Positions 1 to 8,642 are shown, counted from the stretch's first letter. The stretch: 64,000 nt of DNA from an uncultured Rhodospirillales bacterium (GCA_903924855.1 CAIYCW010000055.1:1-64000), one strand, 5' to 3'. The notes: generated by a model from the letters alone, not told the origin. Numbers and translations: made by a program.

Positions 1-343
1 AAGCCCGAACCTGAGTGCGGGCAAGGGCGGAACTGTCTGGCAGCAGCGGCGGCGCAGTGTAAAGCCGCACCCCATCCTCCCCCACGGCACATAATGCCGT
101 GCCGTGACGCGCCATCAGGCGCAGTGCGTCGTGGCTGACGGTCGAGCCAGGGCCGAGCAGGATGGTGGAGATGGATTGATGCGGAATGCGATAATCGCCC
201 GCCACCAGCAGATCACTTCCACCTGCGATGAAACGCAGACATCCATCTTCAACCGATAAGGCACCACGCTCCAGATAAACTAAGCCGTGCCGGTCGGCGT
301 GGGGAATGCGCGTTTTTATGTCCAACGCGACCCGAGAGTTCAA
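1..343 (-). CDS. cas1: CRISPR-associated endonuclease Cas1 (type I-E-like), N-terminal part, cut by the window edge
   Basis: Cas1 is the integrase of the CRISPR adaptation complex and inserts new spacers together with Cas2. The minus frame is open from position 343 to the window edge (about 114 residues). It contains PHADRHGLVYLERG, VEDGCLRF, ILLGPGSTVSHDALRL, ARHGTALCAVGEDGVRLY and DSSALAR. These match the N-terminal beta-domain and the start of the helical domain of Cas1 from type I-E systems as I know the family. The catalytic Glu/His/Asp residues lie beyond position 1 and cannot be checked. The chosen start is TTG at 343, which puts the protein in register with family N-termini; no clear ribosome binding site is seen and an AT-rich palindrome lies directly upstream. 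In ordinary I-E operons cas6e precedes cas1, but here the upstream gene is an unrelated methyltransferase, so this may be a solo, rearranged or decaying locus. The family call is sure; the subtype is less so. Confidence 0.85.
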   Translation of the reverse strand, partial: MNSRVALDIKTRIPHADRHGLVYLERGALSVEDGCLRFIAGGSDLLVAGDYRIPHQSISTILLGPGSTVSHDALRLMARHGTALCAVGEDGVRLYTAPPLLPDSSALARTQVRA

Positions 344-400
344 AAGTTTCTTTGGTTCTTTCTTTTCAAAGAAAGAACGTATTTCTTTCTTGAAAACGGA
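341..400. repeat. AT-rich palindromic intergenic repeat, copy a
   Basis: An AT-rich island in GC-rich DNA. The core GTTCTTTCTTT (355-365) pairs with AAAGAAAGAAC (368-378) around a 2-base loop and is preceded by AAAAGTTTCTTTG. The same arrangement (AAAGTTTTTTG, then a GTTC or CTTC inverted repeat) recurs at 31,919, 58,104 and 58,190. This copy lies immediately upstream of, and partly under, the cas1 start. Its function is unknown; the perfect stem could act as a bidirectional terminator. Confidence 0.7.
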
Positions 401-476
401 AAAAGATTTTCGTCGGACGCAATCCGCGTTGCCGTATCGCTGATCCTGACCGGGGGACCGGCTGAAAGACCTTTTG

Positions 477-1262
477 TTATTGCCTGACGTACCAGTCATC
501 CCAGCGGGACAGGCCGGTGTATTTGCGGACATAGCCCTTGGACGCCAGCAGCGCGTGGATGCGCTCACGGTCTGGTGTGTCGTTGTGTTCGCAGGTGATG
601 ACCCGGATGTCGTAGGCGGTGAAATCGAAGGCGGCGAGGATGTCGTATTCGCTGCCTTCGGTGTCCAGCGAGAGATAGTCGATTGTGCGTGGTGCCTGGT
701 GCCGGTCCAGCAGGTCCTGCAGGGAGATGGTGCGGACCTGGTAGGCGATGGCGCCTGTGCGGATATCTGCGTGGCTATCGCTGTCCTCGAAGCCCTGCAG
801 GGTGGAGAGATGTGCATCCGGCGTTTCGAGGAAGGTGAGTTGCTCGCCGGTGCGCGACCAAACGCAATCCGTCTCGATGATGCAGGAGCGGTTGGCAGCA
901 AGGGGCGCGTGCCATTTGCGCGCGGGTTCGGCGAGGAGGCCGGTCCAGCCGAAGCGGGTTTCCAGCAGTTGGGTGTTGCTGAGATAGACGCCGTCCGCAG
1001 CGCCGAATTCCACGAAGAAGCCACCCTGTTTGTAGCTGTGCTCCGACAGGACGAAGATGTCCTGATAGAGCTGTGATGTTGAGGCATCGACCAGATCCGC
1101 GTTGCCGCCGGTGAGGATCAGCATGGCGTCGCGCGACATAGCGGGCACGGGATCGGTGGGGCCGACATTGCCTGCCTCCTCCGCCGCGCGGACCACCTTG
1201 TAGCCGCGGTTTCGCAGGATGGCTTCGATGAGGTTGAAGCCGCGCATGGTGAGACTGGTCAT
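477..1262 (-). CDS. FkbM family SAM-dependent methyltransferase
   Basis: Predicted O-methyltransferase, 261 residues. The SAM-binding motif I is VEFGAADGVYLSN (about residues 84-96), followed by LLAEPARK, where the acidic residue would bind the ribose. LSLDTEGSEYDIL (197-209) is the hallmark of the FkbM/Methyltransf_21 group, and CEHND ends the Rossmann fold. FkbM proteins methylate hydroxyls on sugars, polyketides or lipids; the substrate here cannot be read from sequence. The ATG at 1262 has an AGGA element 7 bases upstream. It reads in the same direction as the SOUL gene upstream, 32 bases away, so the two may share a transcript. Confidence 0.85.
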   Translation of the reverse strand: MTSLTMRGFNLIEAILRNRGYKVVRAAEEAGNVGPTDPVPAMSRDAMLILTGGNADLVDASTSQLYQDIFVLSEHSYKQGGFFVEFGAADGVYLSNTQLLETRFGWTGLLAEPARKWHAPLAANRSCIIETDCVWSRTGEQLTFLETPDAHLSTLQGFEDSDSHADIRTGAIAYQVRTISLQDLLDRHQAPRTIDYLSLDTEGSEYDILAAFDFTAYDIRVITCEHNDTPDRERIHALLASKGYVRKYTGLSRWDDWYVRQ

Positions 1263-1294
1263 GGAGATCCTGCGGGAGCGAAGCCGAAAGGGCG

Positions 1295-1912
1295 TTATTG
1301 TGTGACTTGGACCGCGATCTCGTTCCGACGCAGGAAGGGGATGGTCCAGGGCGGGTCGTAGAACCAGGAGATCGGCTCACCCTGGGCGGTGTAGGGCGAG
1401 GATTTCAGCAAAGCGAGCAGGCGGGCGCGTTGGGTGGCCACGGTGTCTGCGCCGATGAAGCCGGTGTAGCGCAGCACGGCCATGGTTTGACCTGGGACCT
1501 CGACCAGTTTGACGTCCGGGTCGTTGGGTTTGGGCAGGGTCTGCATCGTGTATTGGCTGGGCATGAAGAAGCGGATGGTCCAGCCGGCATCGGTTCTGGC
1601 CTGGGCGACCGGGGCGGTCATGGCGATCTTTTCGGAGGATTGGGCGACAGGGGCGGTCATGGCGATCTTGGTGCTCGCCTGGTTGTCGCCGAAGATGTAG
1701 CCGGCGACCTTGCGAAAGCCGGCGTTGCGGGAGCTGTCCTCGTCGCCGTCCACCGTGACCTGGGCTGCGATGCGCGGGCCGTATTGGCGGATCTCCAGAT
1801 CGCCCAGGCGCTGCACCACGGTGAAGGGCGGCTCCTCCAGCCCGGTGCGGATGCCCACCACGCTGCAGCCGGCCAGCGCCAGGCCCGACATCACCGCCAA
1901 CATCGCTCGCAT
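1295..1912 (-). CDS. SOUL-family heme-binding-like lipoprotein
   Basis: 205-residue predicted lipoprotein. The N-terminus MRAMLAVMSGLALAGC ends in a lipobox (LAGC, Cys16), so it should be anchored to a membrane facing the periplasm. The SOUL/HBP fold is recognised from PPFTVVQRLGDLEIRQY (28-44), GFRKVAGYIFG, IAMTAPV and the C-terminal FYDPPWTIPFLRRNE. Family members bind heme or tetrapyrroles in some species; the bacterial role is unknown. KIAMTAPVAQ occurs twice (82-91 and 95-104) separated by SSE, a small internal tandem duplication. The ATG at 1912 is preceded by AGGAGG. Confidence is high for the family and low for heme binding. Confidence 0.85.
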   Translation of the reverse strand: MRAMLAVMSGLALAGCSVVGIRTGLEEPPFTVVQRLGDLEIRQYGPRIAAQVTVDGDEDSSRNAGFRKVAGYIFGDNQASTKIAMTAPVAQSSEKIAMTAPVAQARTDAGWTIRFFMPSQYTMQTLPKPNDPDVKLVEVPGQTMAVLRYTGFIGADTVATQRARLLALLKSSPYTAQGEPISWFYDPPWTIPFLRRNEIAVQVTQ

Positions 1913-1952
1913 CGCGTCCTCCTGTGTTGGCTTTGATATGGGGTGGGTGGGG

Positions 1953-3023
1953 TCAGGCTGAAACGTCCAGAATAGCGCAGGTGAGATGATAGAGGGTGGA
2001 GGCTGGTGCGGGCTGGCCGGTGCGCAGGCCTTCGTCCCATTTCTCGGTCCACAGACCCTCGGGGGTGAGGAACTGCCAGAGTTCGCCCAGCGCCTGGGGC
2101 AGGATCTCGGCGCCCCCCGCGCAGCGCAGCGCCTTGAGGCGTTCGGTGTGCGGCCAGACGCGGGTGGCGCGGGTGCGGACCTGGCCGGTGCTCCACATCT
2201 CGCCGGCGATCACGCGATCGGGCAGCAGCGCGTGGCGTTCGGCGGCGTTCATCAGCCGGTCGGAGACAGGCGCGGTGTCGCGCGGGGTGCGACCGAGGCT
2301 GCGCGCGATGCGGCGGTGCTCGGCCAGCAGCCAGACCCATTCGTGGTGATGGCCGGGCTCCCAGATGAAGTTGCCCTGCTCGCGCAGCGGGATGAGGCCT
2401 TCATCAAAATATTCGGGCAGGCCTTCGGGCTGGACCAGACGGTCGAGGAAGAGGTCGATCAGCGCGTCCGCATGGTCGAGGTAGGTGGTGTCCTCGAAGG
2501 ATTCGGCCGCGGCGAGCAGCGCTTCGAGCAGGTGCATATGCGGGTTCTGACGGCGGGGCAGCGCGTCCGGCAGGGATTCGCGCCAGCCGCCGGCGGGGTG
2601 GTGGAAGTGTTCGTCCAGATAGGCGAGCAGCTCACCGGCCGCCTGGCGTTCGCCGGTGGTGGCGAGGGCGAGCAGGACGAAGGCGTGGTCGTAGAGGTCG
2701 CGCGTGGTGTCGGTGGGGGTGCCCTGCAGGTCGAAACGCATGGCGTAGCCGCCGTCATCCTGGCGGGCGTGGTTGCGCAGGAAGCGCAGGCCGACCATGG
2801 CGCCCTCGGCAGCATCGGGCACGCTGAGCTGGGCGGCGCGGGCGAAGACATAGGTCTGCCGGGCGGCGACGCGCAGGCGGCGGAACTGTGCTGAGCAGGT
2901 CAGCTCCGGCGTGAGCTCTTCGTGGAAGCCGCCCTGCGCGCGGTCGATGCCATGGGCGAGCCAGAGCGGGATGGCGCGCTCCAGCAGCCAGGATCGGGCG
3001 GTGGCGGGGGCGATGGCGTGCAT
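1953..3023 (-). CDS. AGE family epimerase/isomerase (N-acylglucosamine 2-epimerase type)
   Basis: Sugar epimerase or isomerase with an (alpha/alpha)6 barrel, about 356 residues, near the family norm of 390. Motifs seen in order are RVAARQTYVFARA, DLYDHAFVLLAL, NPHMHLLEALL, WEPGHHHEWVWLL, TRVWPHTERLKA and ASTLYHL. The paired His and Arg residues match the active site of the AGE/YihS/mannose isomerase group. Which sugar it acts on (GlcNAc, mannose, cellobiose) is not visible. A longer frame reaches a GTG at 3080, but that start lies inside a perfect hairpin (3067-3090) that looks like the terminator of the next gene, so the ATG at 3023 (MHAIAPATARSW) is preferred. Confidence 0.85.
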   Translation of the reverse strand: MHAIAPATARSWLLERAIPLWLAHGIDRAQGGFHEELTPELTCSAQFRRLRVAARQTYVFARAAQLSVPDAAEGAMVGLRFLRNHARQDDGGYAMRFDLQGTPTDTTRDLYDHAFVLLALATTGERQAAGELLAYLDEHFHHPAGGWRESLPDALPRRQNPHMHLLEALLAAAESFEDTTYLDHADALIDLFLDRLVQPEGLPEYFDEGLIPLREQGNFIWEPGHHHEWVWLLAEHRRIARSLGRTPRDTAPVSDRLMNAAERHALLPDRVIAGEMWSTGQVRTRATRVWPHTERLKALRCAGGAEILPQALGELWQFLTPEGLWTEKWDEGLRTGQPAPASTLYHLTCAILDVSA

Positions 3024-3066
3024 GCGAGGCCTCGGCGGAGTGTGTGTCGGTGGCACATACGACAAC

Positions 3067-3090
3067 GGCCCGGCTGTCACCAGCCGGGCC
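3067..3090 (-). terminator. GC-rich hairpin downstream of the helix-hairpin-helix gene
   Basis: GGCCCGGCTG pairs perfectly with CAGCCGGGCC around a 4-base loop (10 base-pair stem). It lies 43 bases past the stop of the minus-strand gene at 3133-3510 and just before the epimerase start. The following minus-strand bases (GTTGTCG) are only weakly U-rich, so termination may be incomplete. Confidence 0.5.
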
Positions 3091-3132
3091 GCTTGCGGCC
3101 TCCCGGATTTGCTCCGGGGTGCCGTTCGTTGA

Positions 3133-3510
3133 TCAGAGGGTGATCAGGTCCTTGATCTTGGCGAATTCGGCGGGGCCGATCGCCTTTTTCGACACCAGCT
3201 CATCCGCCGATTTGTAGGGGCGGGCGGCGATGATCTTGCCGGCGCGCACCTTGCCGATGCCGGGCAGCGCGTCGAGCTGTTCGGCGGTGGCGGTGTTGAT
3301 GTTGACCGGGGCGGAGGGCGAGGGCTTGGCCACGACCGGCTTGGCCGCGGTGGTGGCCGGCTTGACGGCCGTGGTCGCGGGCATCGTGGTGGCGGCGGGC
3401 GCGGTCACGGCCGGTTTGGCGGGCGTGGTGACGGCCGGCGTTTGGGCCAGCGCGGGCAGCGCGATCATGGCGCTGAACAGGGAGGCGGTGATGATCTGTG
3501 CAAGGCGCAT
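3133..3510 (-). CDS. Secreted ComEA-like helix-hairpin-helix protein
   Basis: 125 residues. MRLAQIITASLFSAMIALPALAQ is a clear Sec signal peptide with cleavage expected after AQ. It is followed by a low-complexity Ala/Thr/Pro/Lys linker (about 24-70). The C-terminal ComEA-type HhH domain reads VNINTATAEQLDALPGIG, KVRAGKIIAARPY, and ends in AKIKDLITL. Such domains bind DNA non-specifically; periplasmic versions assist DNA uptake or have unknown roles. The frame opens at 3609, but the ATG at 3510 has AGGAG 7 bases upstream and begins the signal peptide. No other competence gene is seen nearby. Confidence 0.8.
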   Translation of the reverse strand: MRLAQIITASLFSAMIALPALAQTPAVTTPAKPAVTAPAATTMPATTAVKPATTAAKPVVAKPSPSAPVNINTATAEQLDALPGIGKVRAGKIIAARPYKSADELVSKKAIGPAEFAKIKDLITL

Positions 3511-3698
3511 GAAACTTCTCCTGGATCGGTCCGCGCCGCACCAAGCGGCGCAACCAACACTGCATAGAATAGCCCGCCGAATGGCACCGCAATGACCGAG
3601 TTGCGACATTTTGAAGGCGGATCGGGAAATCGGTTCGTATCGCTGGTGAGGCGGCGGCGGTTGGTCTAGCCTGCGCCAAATTCACGAGGAGCCTGACC

Positions 3699-4112
3699 AT
3701 GAGCGGATTTTTCTCCCAGATCGCCGGAAGCCTGCTGGGCAACCCTGCCGTGACGGCGGCGGTGCCGGGGTTGCTGGGGCAGTTGCTGGGTTCGGCCGAG
3801 GGCGCCAATGCCGGCGGGCTGCCGGGGATCATCGCGATGTTCGAGCAGGCCGGGCTCGGGGCGCAGGTGCAGTCCTGGGTGGGCAATGGCAACAATCTGG
3901 CGATCACCGCCGAGCATGTGATTGCCGCGATCCCGCCGGAGCAGCTGAACGCGCTGGCCGACAAGGCCGGCATTCCGCATGAGCAGGTGGCGGAAGTGCT
4001 GGCGCAGGTGCTGCCGCATGCGGTGGATCATGCAACGCCGGATGGCGCGGTGCCGCAGGCCGACTCCCCTGCCCCGGATTTCTCCTCGCTGGTTGGCAAG
4101 CTGTTCGGCTGA
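3699..4112 (+). CDS. YidB-like (DUF937) protein
   Basis: 137 residues. The Gly/Ala/Leu-rich N-terminus (PGLLGQLLG, GGLPGIIAMFEQAGLG) and the segment VQSWVGNGNNLAITAEHV, then AGIPHEQVAEVLAQVLP, are diagnostic of the YidB/DUF937 family, a small soluble protein of unknown biochemical role. GAGGAG stands 8 bases before the ATG. Its stop overlaps the next gene's start (TGATG at 4110-4114), so it is translationally coupled to the carboxypeptidase. Confidence 0.8.
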   Translation: MSGFFSQIAGSLLGNPAVTAAVPGLLGQLLGSAEGANAGGLPGIIAMFEQAGLGAQVQSWVGNGNNLAITAEHVIAAIPPEQLNALADKAGIPHEQVAEVLAQVLPHAVDHATPDGAVPQADSPAPDFSSLVGKLFG

Positions 4113-5635
4113 TGCGGGTGCAGCGCTTCGCTGCATGGCTGGTGACGCTGCTGCTGCTGTGCGGGACGGTTGCCGCACAGACCGCCCTTCGGCCGCAGGG
4201 CGGGCAGGCGGCCGGTGCGCAGCCCGCAGCGGCAGCCGCCCCGTCTGGCCCGAAACGGCTGCCGGAGCCGGTGACGACGCATCATCAGCTGGTGCTGTCC
4301 GGCCGCACTCTGGACATCACCGCCACCGCCGGTGCCATCACCATCTCCAACGCCGATGGCGTGGCGCAGGCGCAGATCGGCTATATCGCCTATAGCCGCG
4401 CCGATCTGCCGGCGGGCAGCCGGCCGGTGACATTCGCGATGAATGGTGGGCCGGGCTCCGGCTCGGCCTGGTTGCAGCTGGGGCTGCTGGGGCCGTGGCG
4501 GCTTTCGATGCATGACGATGCCGCGTATCGCTCGGCCCCGTCCGTGCCGGTGGCCAATGACGACACCTGGCTGGATTTCACCGACATCGTGTTCATCGAC
4601 CCGATCGGCACCGGCTTCAGCCGGCTGCTGGTGAATTCGGACGACAATCGCAAGAAATACTATTCGGTGGCCGGTGATGTCAGTGTGCTGTCCGAGGCGA
4701 TCCGGCAGTGGCTGGAACAGGCGCATCGCATGGCATCCCCGAAATTCCTGGTGGGTGAGAGCTATTCCGGGTTTCGCGGGCCGCGGCTGGTCAATGAACT
4801 GGCCAACGAACAGGGCGTGGGGATTTCGGGGCTGATCCTGATCTCGCCGCTGCTGGATTACGGGCTGCACAGCGCGGCCTTCGACCTGATGGGCTGGGTG
4901 GTGCAACTGCCGACACTGACCGCAGTGAACCGGGCCCGGCAGGGACATGTGACGCGCGCCGATCTGGCCGATGTGGAGGCCTACGCGACCGGCGACTACG
5001 CGGCCGATCTGTTCAAGGGCGAGGACCCGCAGGCCCTGGCGCGGCGCGGCGCCAAGGTGGCGGCACTCACCGGGCTCGACCCCGCCCTGCTGGCACGGCG
5101 CCACGCAAGACTCCAGGATTTCGAGTTTCTGCGCGAAACCGGACGGGATCGGGACGCGGTGGCCAGCGCCTATGACGCAACCTCCGTCAAGGCCGATCCG
5201 TTTCCGGAGAACAGCTTCAGCGAACATGGCGACCCGCTGACCGACACACTCGCCGTGCCGTTCACCGAAGCGATCTACGATATCTACGCCACCCGCCTGA
5301 ACTGGCTGCCGGATGGGCCGTACGAGCTTTCGAACAACGCGGTGAACAGCGCCTGGGATTACGGGCGCAGCGGGTTCACGCGGCCACAATCGACCGGCGC
5401 CCTGCGGCAGGATCTGGCGGCCGATCCGAAACTGCGCGTGCTGATCGCACACGGCATGTTCGACCTGGTGACGCCGTATTTCGCAACCCAACTGCAGCTG
5501 AACCAGATCCCCCCAAGCGTGGGACGCGATCGGGTGACACTCGAAGTCTACGAAGGCGGGCATATGTTCTACGCCCGTGACGCCGCCCGCACCGCGTTCC
5601 GCACCGCAGCCGAGCGGCTTTACCATTCGCCCTAG
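4112..5635 (+). CDS. S10 family serine carboxypeptidase, exported
   Basis: 507 residues. The N-terminus has a signal peptide (hydrophobic LVTLLLLCGTVAAQ) followed by an Ala/Pro-rich spacer, so it should act outside the cytoplasm. The S10 catalytic elements are present: oxyanion motif FAMNGGPGSGSAW, nucleophile motif VGESYSGFRGPRL, Asp in LIAHGMFDLVTPY and His in YEGGHMFYARD. It removes C-terminal residues from peptides. It overlaps the YidB-like gene by one base. The downstream inverted-repeat element begins within 15 bases of its stop. Confidence 0.9.
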   Translation: MRVQRFAAWLVTLLLLCGTVAAQTALRPQGGQAAGAQPAAAAAPSGPKRLPEPVTTHHQLVLSGRTLDITATAGAITISNADGVAQAQIGYIAYSRADLPAGSRPVTFAMNGGPGSGSAWLQLGLLGPWRLSMHDDAAYRSAPSVPVANDDTWLDFTDIVFIDPIGTGFSRLLVNSDDNRKKYYSVAGDVSVLSEAIRQWLEQAHRMASPKFLVGESYSGFRGPRLVNELANEQGVGISGLILISPLLDYGLHSAAFDLMGWVVQLPTLTAVNRARQGHVTRADLADVEAYATGDYAADLFKGEDPQALARRGAKVAALTGLDPALLARRHARLQDFEFLRETGRDRDAVASAYDATSVKADPFPENSFSEHGDPLTDTLAVPFTEAIYDIYATRLNWLPDGPYELSNNAVNSAWDYGRSGFTRPQSTGALRQDLAADPKLRVLIAHGMFDLVTPYFATQLQLNQIPPSVGRDRVTLEVYEGGHMFYARDAARTAFRTAAERLYHSP

Positions 5636-5645
5636 GCTGGTGTTG

Positions 5646-5865
5646 GGGAGGGGGAAGGAAGCGCGGGGCGCTGCCCCGAACCCCGCCAGGGGCCGAGCCC
5701 CTGGACCTCGATAGGTTGGAGCCTATGCCGGTAAGGGGGCCTGCGCCCCCTCGGCGACGCGCCGTGCCGGCCCCCTTACCGACATAGGCTGAACGAATGG
5801 GTTCCAAGGGCTCTGCCCTTGGCGGGGTTCGGGGCGGAGCCCCGCGCTTGCCCTCCCCTCCCCCA
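5646..5865. repeat. Long GC-rich inverted-repeat element, copy 1
   Basis: A roughly 220-base palindrome made of two imperfect arms of about 95 bases (5646-5741 and 5770-5865) around a short spacer. The left arm contains CCCCGAACCCCGCCAGGGG and GAGCCCCTGGACC; the right arm carries the reverse complement with scattered differences. A second copy at 23,729-23,971 shares the outer arms but has a different inner stem. No transposase or terminal target duplication was seen. It is probably a non-autonomous palindromic element or a very large terminator-like structure. Confidence 0.75.
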
Positions 5866-5931
5866 GCGCAAGCCTTGCGCGATGGCAATGTCCGTTCCAG
5901 GCTTAGTGCCTGCGTTGAGCGGAGGGCTGTC

Positions 5932-7530
5932 ATGGACGGGATTCGACCCACCATTGCTTCGTTGCATGGGATTGTTGCGGCGTCACATCCGCAGGCGGCG
6001 GCGGCCGGGGCGCAGATTTTGGCGGCTGGGGGCAATGCGTTTGATGCGGCGGTGGCGGTGGCCGCGGTGTTGGGGGTGGTGGAGCCGTTCATGTCCGGCC
6101 TGTTTGGCAATGGCATGGCGACGGTGCGGCCGGCGGGTGGGCCCATTCGGGCGTTGCAGTTTCGCGCAGGTGTGCCGCGGGCGTTTCCGCTGGGGCGGTA
6201 TGGCAAGCGCGAGGAGATGTATCGCGGGCCGATGGCGACCTCGGCGCCTGGCAATCTGGCGGGGTGGGATGCGTTGTTGAAGGCGCATGGCACGCTGAGT
6301 CTGGCGGAGGCGTTGGCGCCTGCGATCAGGCTGGCGCGCGATGGGTTTGCGTTGATCGACTACACGGCGTTCGGCATCAACGGGTCGGCCAAGGAGCTGG
6401 CGCCGTATTCGTTCTTTGAGGATTGGAGCCGGGTTTACACCGGTGGGCGTGGCGCGGTTCGGGCGGGCGAGGTGCTGCGTCTTTCGGAGCTGGCGGACAC
6501 GTTCGAGGCGATTGCGGCGCATGGGATTGGCCATCTGTATGGCGGGGCGCTGGGGCAGCGGATTGTCGATCATCTGCGGGGTTTGGGCGGGTGTCTGTCG
6601 ATGGCGGATATCGAGGCGGCGCAGCATGTGGCGTGGACCACGCCGTTGTCGGCGCCGTATCGCGATCTGATGGTGCATGTGCCGCGCCCGCCGTCGCAGG
6701 CGTTTCAGATGTTGATCGGGTTGCGGATACTGGACGGGTTCGATGTGGGGTCCCTGCCGTTTCTGGGTGTGGAGCATCTGGACCTGGTGTGGCGGGCGGC
6801 CCGGTTGGCGGCGGGGGCGCGGATCGAGGCGGGCAATCCGAAGCCGGAGTTGTTGGCGCGGTTGCTGGAGGATGAGGCGATTGCGCGTTTGCGGGCGCGG
6901 TGTGCGGATGGGGTGGTGATTTCGGGGCCGGCCGAGCAATGGGTGGCGCCGCCTGAGGGCCGGGTTGCGGGGCAGCACACGACGTCGCTTTCGGTGTCGG
7001 ACCGGGCGGGGAATCTGGTGTGTCTGACGCAGAGTCTGGGGGCGTTGTTTGGCAATGGCGTGGTGGTGCCGGGCACCGGGGTGTGTCTGAACAACGGGTT
7101 GTATTGGGGTGAGTTGGACCCGCGCAGTCCGAACCATCTGATCCCGGGGGGTGAGTTGATGACCTCGGTGGCGCCGAGCCTTGCCACGCGGGGCGGGGTT
7201 CCGGTGCTGGCCTTGGGCACGCCTGGCAGTTACGGCATCAGCCAGACGCAGACCCAGGTGATGGTGCATCACGTGGATTACGGCATGGCGTTGCAGGCGG
7301 CGATCGAGGCGCCGCGGGCGCGGCTGTGGGACGGGGTGCGGGTGCAGGCGGAGAGCCGGATCGAGGCTTCGGTGATCGAGGCGTTGCGGGCACGCGGGCA
7401 TGCGGTGGAGACGCCGAGTGCGTGGACGAGTGCGGTGGGCGGGATGCAGGGGATTTCGATTGACCCGGCCTCCGGCGTGATGACGGGTGGCGCCGACCCC
7501 AGGCGCGAGGGGTATGTGGTGCCGGGGTGA
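5932..7530 (+). CDS. Gamma-glutamyltransferase family protein
   Basis: 532 residues. Ntn-hydrolase of the gamma-glutamyltranspeptidase family, which splits gamma-glutamyl bonds in glutathione or related amides. The N-terminal signature is SHPQAAAAGAQILAAGGNAF. The autocleavage site and Thr nucleophile are in GQHTTSLSVSD (about residue 350), followed by GNGVVVPGTGVCLNNGLYW and LALGTPGSYGISQTQTQ. No signal peptide is visible after the chosen ATG (GGAGGG 7 bases upstream), so this member is probably cytoplasmic. The usual oxyanion Ser-Ser or Gly-Gly pair near PGS is altered, so the substrate may differ from glutathione. A second family member begins at 63,864. Confidence 0.85.
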   Translation: MDGIRPTIASLHGIVAASHPQAAAAGAQILAAGGNAFDAAVAVAAVLGVVEPFMSGLFGNGMATVRPAGGPIRALQFRAGVPRAFPLGRYGKREEMYRGPMATSAPGNLAGWDALLKAHGTLSLAEALAPAIRLARDGFALIDYTAFGINGSAKELAPYSFFEDWSRVYTGGRGAVRAGEVLRLSELADTFEAIAAHGIGHLYGGALGQRIVDHLRGLGGCLSMADIEAAQHVAWTTPLSAPYRDLMVHVPRPPSQAFQMLIGLRILDGFDVGSLPFLGVEHLDLVWRAARLAAGARIEAGNPKPELLARLLEDEAIARLRARCADGVVISGPAEQWVAPPEGRVAGQHTTSLSVSDRAGNLVCLTQSLGALFGNGVVVPGTGVCLNNGLYWGELDPRSPNHLIPGGELMTSVAPSLATRGGVPVLALGTPGSYGISQTQTQVMVHHVDYGMALQAAIEAPRARLWDGVRVQAESRIEASVIEALRARGHAVETPSAWTSAVGGMQGISIDPASGVMTGGADPRREGYVVPG

Positions 7531-7544
7531 GGGTGTGTGCGCCT

Positions 7545-8642
7545 CTACCCTGGTCTGAGGCGCGCGCGGATGCGTTTGGTGAGTTCCCGCAGCACATCGT
7601 AGCCGGATGAGCGGCTGAGGGCGTTCAGATCCGGGCGGCGCAGCGTGTCGATCTCGGCCATTTTGTCGTGCAGGTCACGCGCGGTGAGTCCGTACTCGGT
7701 TTGCAGCAGGTCTTCGAGGGCTGCATCGCCGAGCAGTTGGAACAGCGCCATCAGGCCGGCGAGGCTGAAGATTGGCCGCGACGTGCTGTGGGGCGACAGG
7801 AGCAGCAGGGCGGTTTCGATGGTTTTGTGCTGTGGGGTGGGCAGGCCTGGATGGCGCATCAGATCGGCAAATCCATCGCGCAGACAGTCATCGGGGATGT
7901 GGTCGAAGAATTTGCTGGCCAGGGTGTAGAGTTCGTTTTCCATTCTGACGAGGTTCTTCGGCGTCATGGAGCTGGCGTTTTCGCCGGGCAGCAGACGGAA
8001 GCTGATGAAGAATTCGGGCGAGACATGTATCTCGTGGTGTTTGAGCAGCCGGATCCACAGGTCGAAATCCGGGAATTGTCTGTATCGGTTGTCGTAAAGG
8101 CCGATGTCTTGATAGGCCTGTGACCGGATCAGCAGGGTTGGGTGGCAGAGGCAGTTGCCATGTTCGAAGAAGAACCTGAGCCATTGGCCACGGGAGCGGT
8201 TTTTCTTGTTGAAGATGTCGCGATAATGGGAGGACTGGCTTTCGCGTGGAATGAGCTTGCCGGCCCGATCGATGAATTCGGCGGCACCAAACGAGGCGAT
8301 GCATTCGGGATGCTCGGCCAGGACTGCGAGTTGCGTTTGCAGTTTGGCGGGTTTCCAGACGTCATCCGAGTTCATGATGGCGATATACTGGCCACGGCTG
8401 CGTGAGATGAGTTCGTTTGTGACCACGCAGGCGCCGCGGTTCTGGGCATGGGCTGTGACCTGCAGCCGGGGATCCTGGATGGAGCGTGCGATGTCCGCGG
8501 TGGGGTCGGTTGATCCATCGTCGGCCACCAGAAGTTCAAGGTCGACGTCCTGCGCAAGGACGCTGGTGATCGCCTCGCGGATGAACGGGGCATGGTTGTA
8601 GCTGGCCATGACCACGGACACGACCGGGGGGGTGAGAGCCAT
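7545..8642 (-). CDS. Family 2 glycosyltransferase
   Basis: 365 residues. GT-A fold inverting glycosyltransferase. Motifs are VVSVVMASYNHAPFIREAI at the start, LLVADDGSTDPT (nucleotide binding), NRGACVVTNELI and IAIMNSDDVWKP (the metal-binding DxD equivalent is NSDD). The last 120 residues are a variable helical extension. It is the third gene of a minus-strand cassette (aminotransferase - acyltransferase - glycosyltransferase) for a surface polysaccharide or glycan. The sugar donor and acceptor are unknown. An AGAAGG element precedes the ATG. Confidence 0.85.
   Translation of the reverse strand: MALTPPVVSVVMASYNHAPFIREAITSVLAQDVDLELLVADDGSTDPTADIARSIQDPRLQVTAHAQNRGACVVTNELISRSRGQYIAIMNSDDVWKPAKLQTQLAVLAEHPECIASFGAAEFIDRAGKLIPRESQSSHYRDIFNKKNRSRGQWLRFFFEHGNCLCHPTLLIRSQAYQDIGLYDNRYRQFPDFDLWIRLLKHHEIHVSPEFFISFRLLPGENASSMTPKNLVRMENELYTLASKFFDHIPDDCLRDGFADLMRHPGLPTPQHKTIETALLLLSPHSTSRPIFSLAGLMALFQLLGDAALEDLLQTEYGLTARDLHDKMAEIDTLRRPDLNALSRSSGYDVLRELTKRIRARLRPG

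Noticed and set aside
3024-3080. Longer start for the AGE epimerase
   Set aside because: The GTG at 3080 falls inside a perfect terminator-like hairpin.
4028-5626. 532-residue minus-strand frame
   Set aside because: Antisense of the S10 carboxypeptidase with shadow composition.
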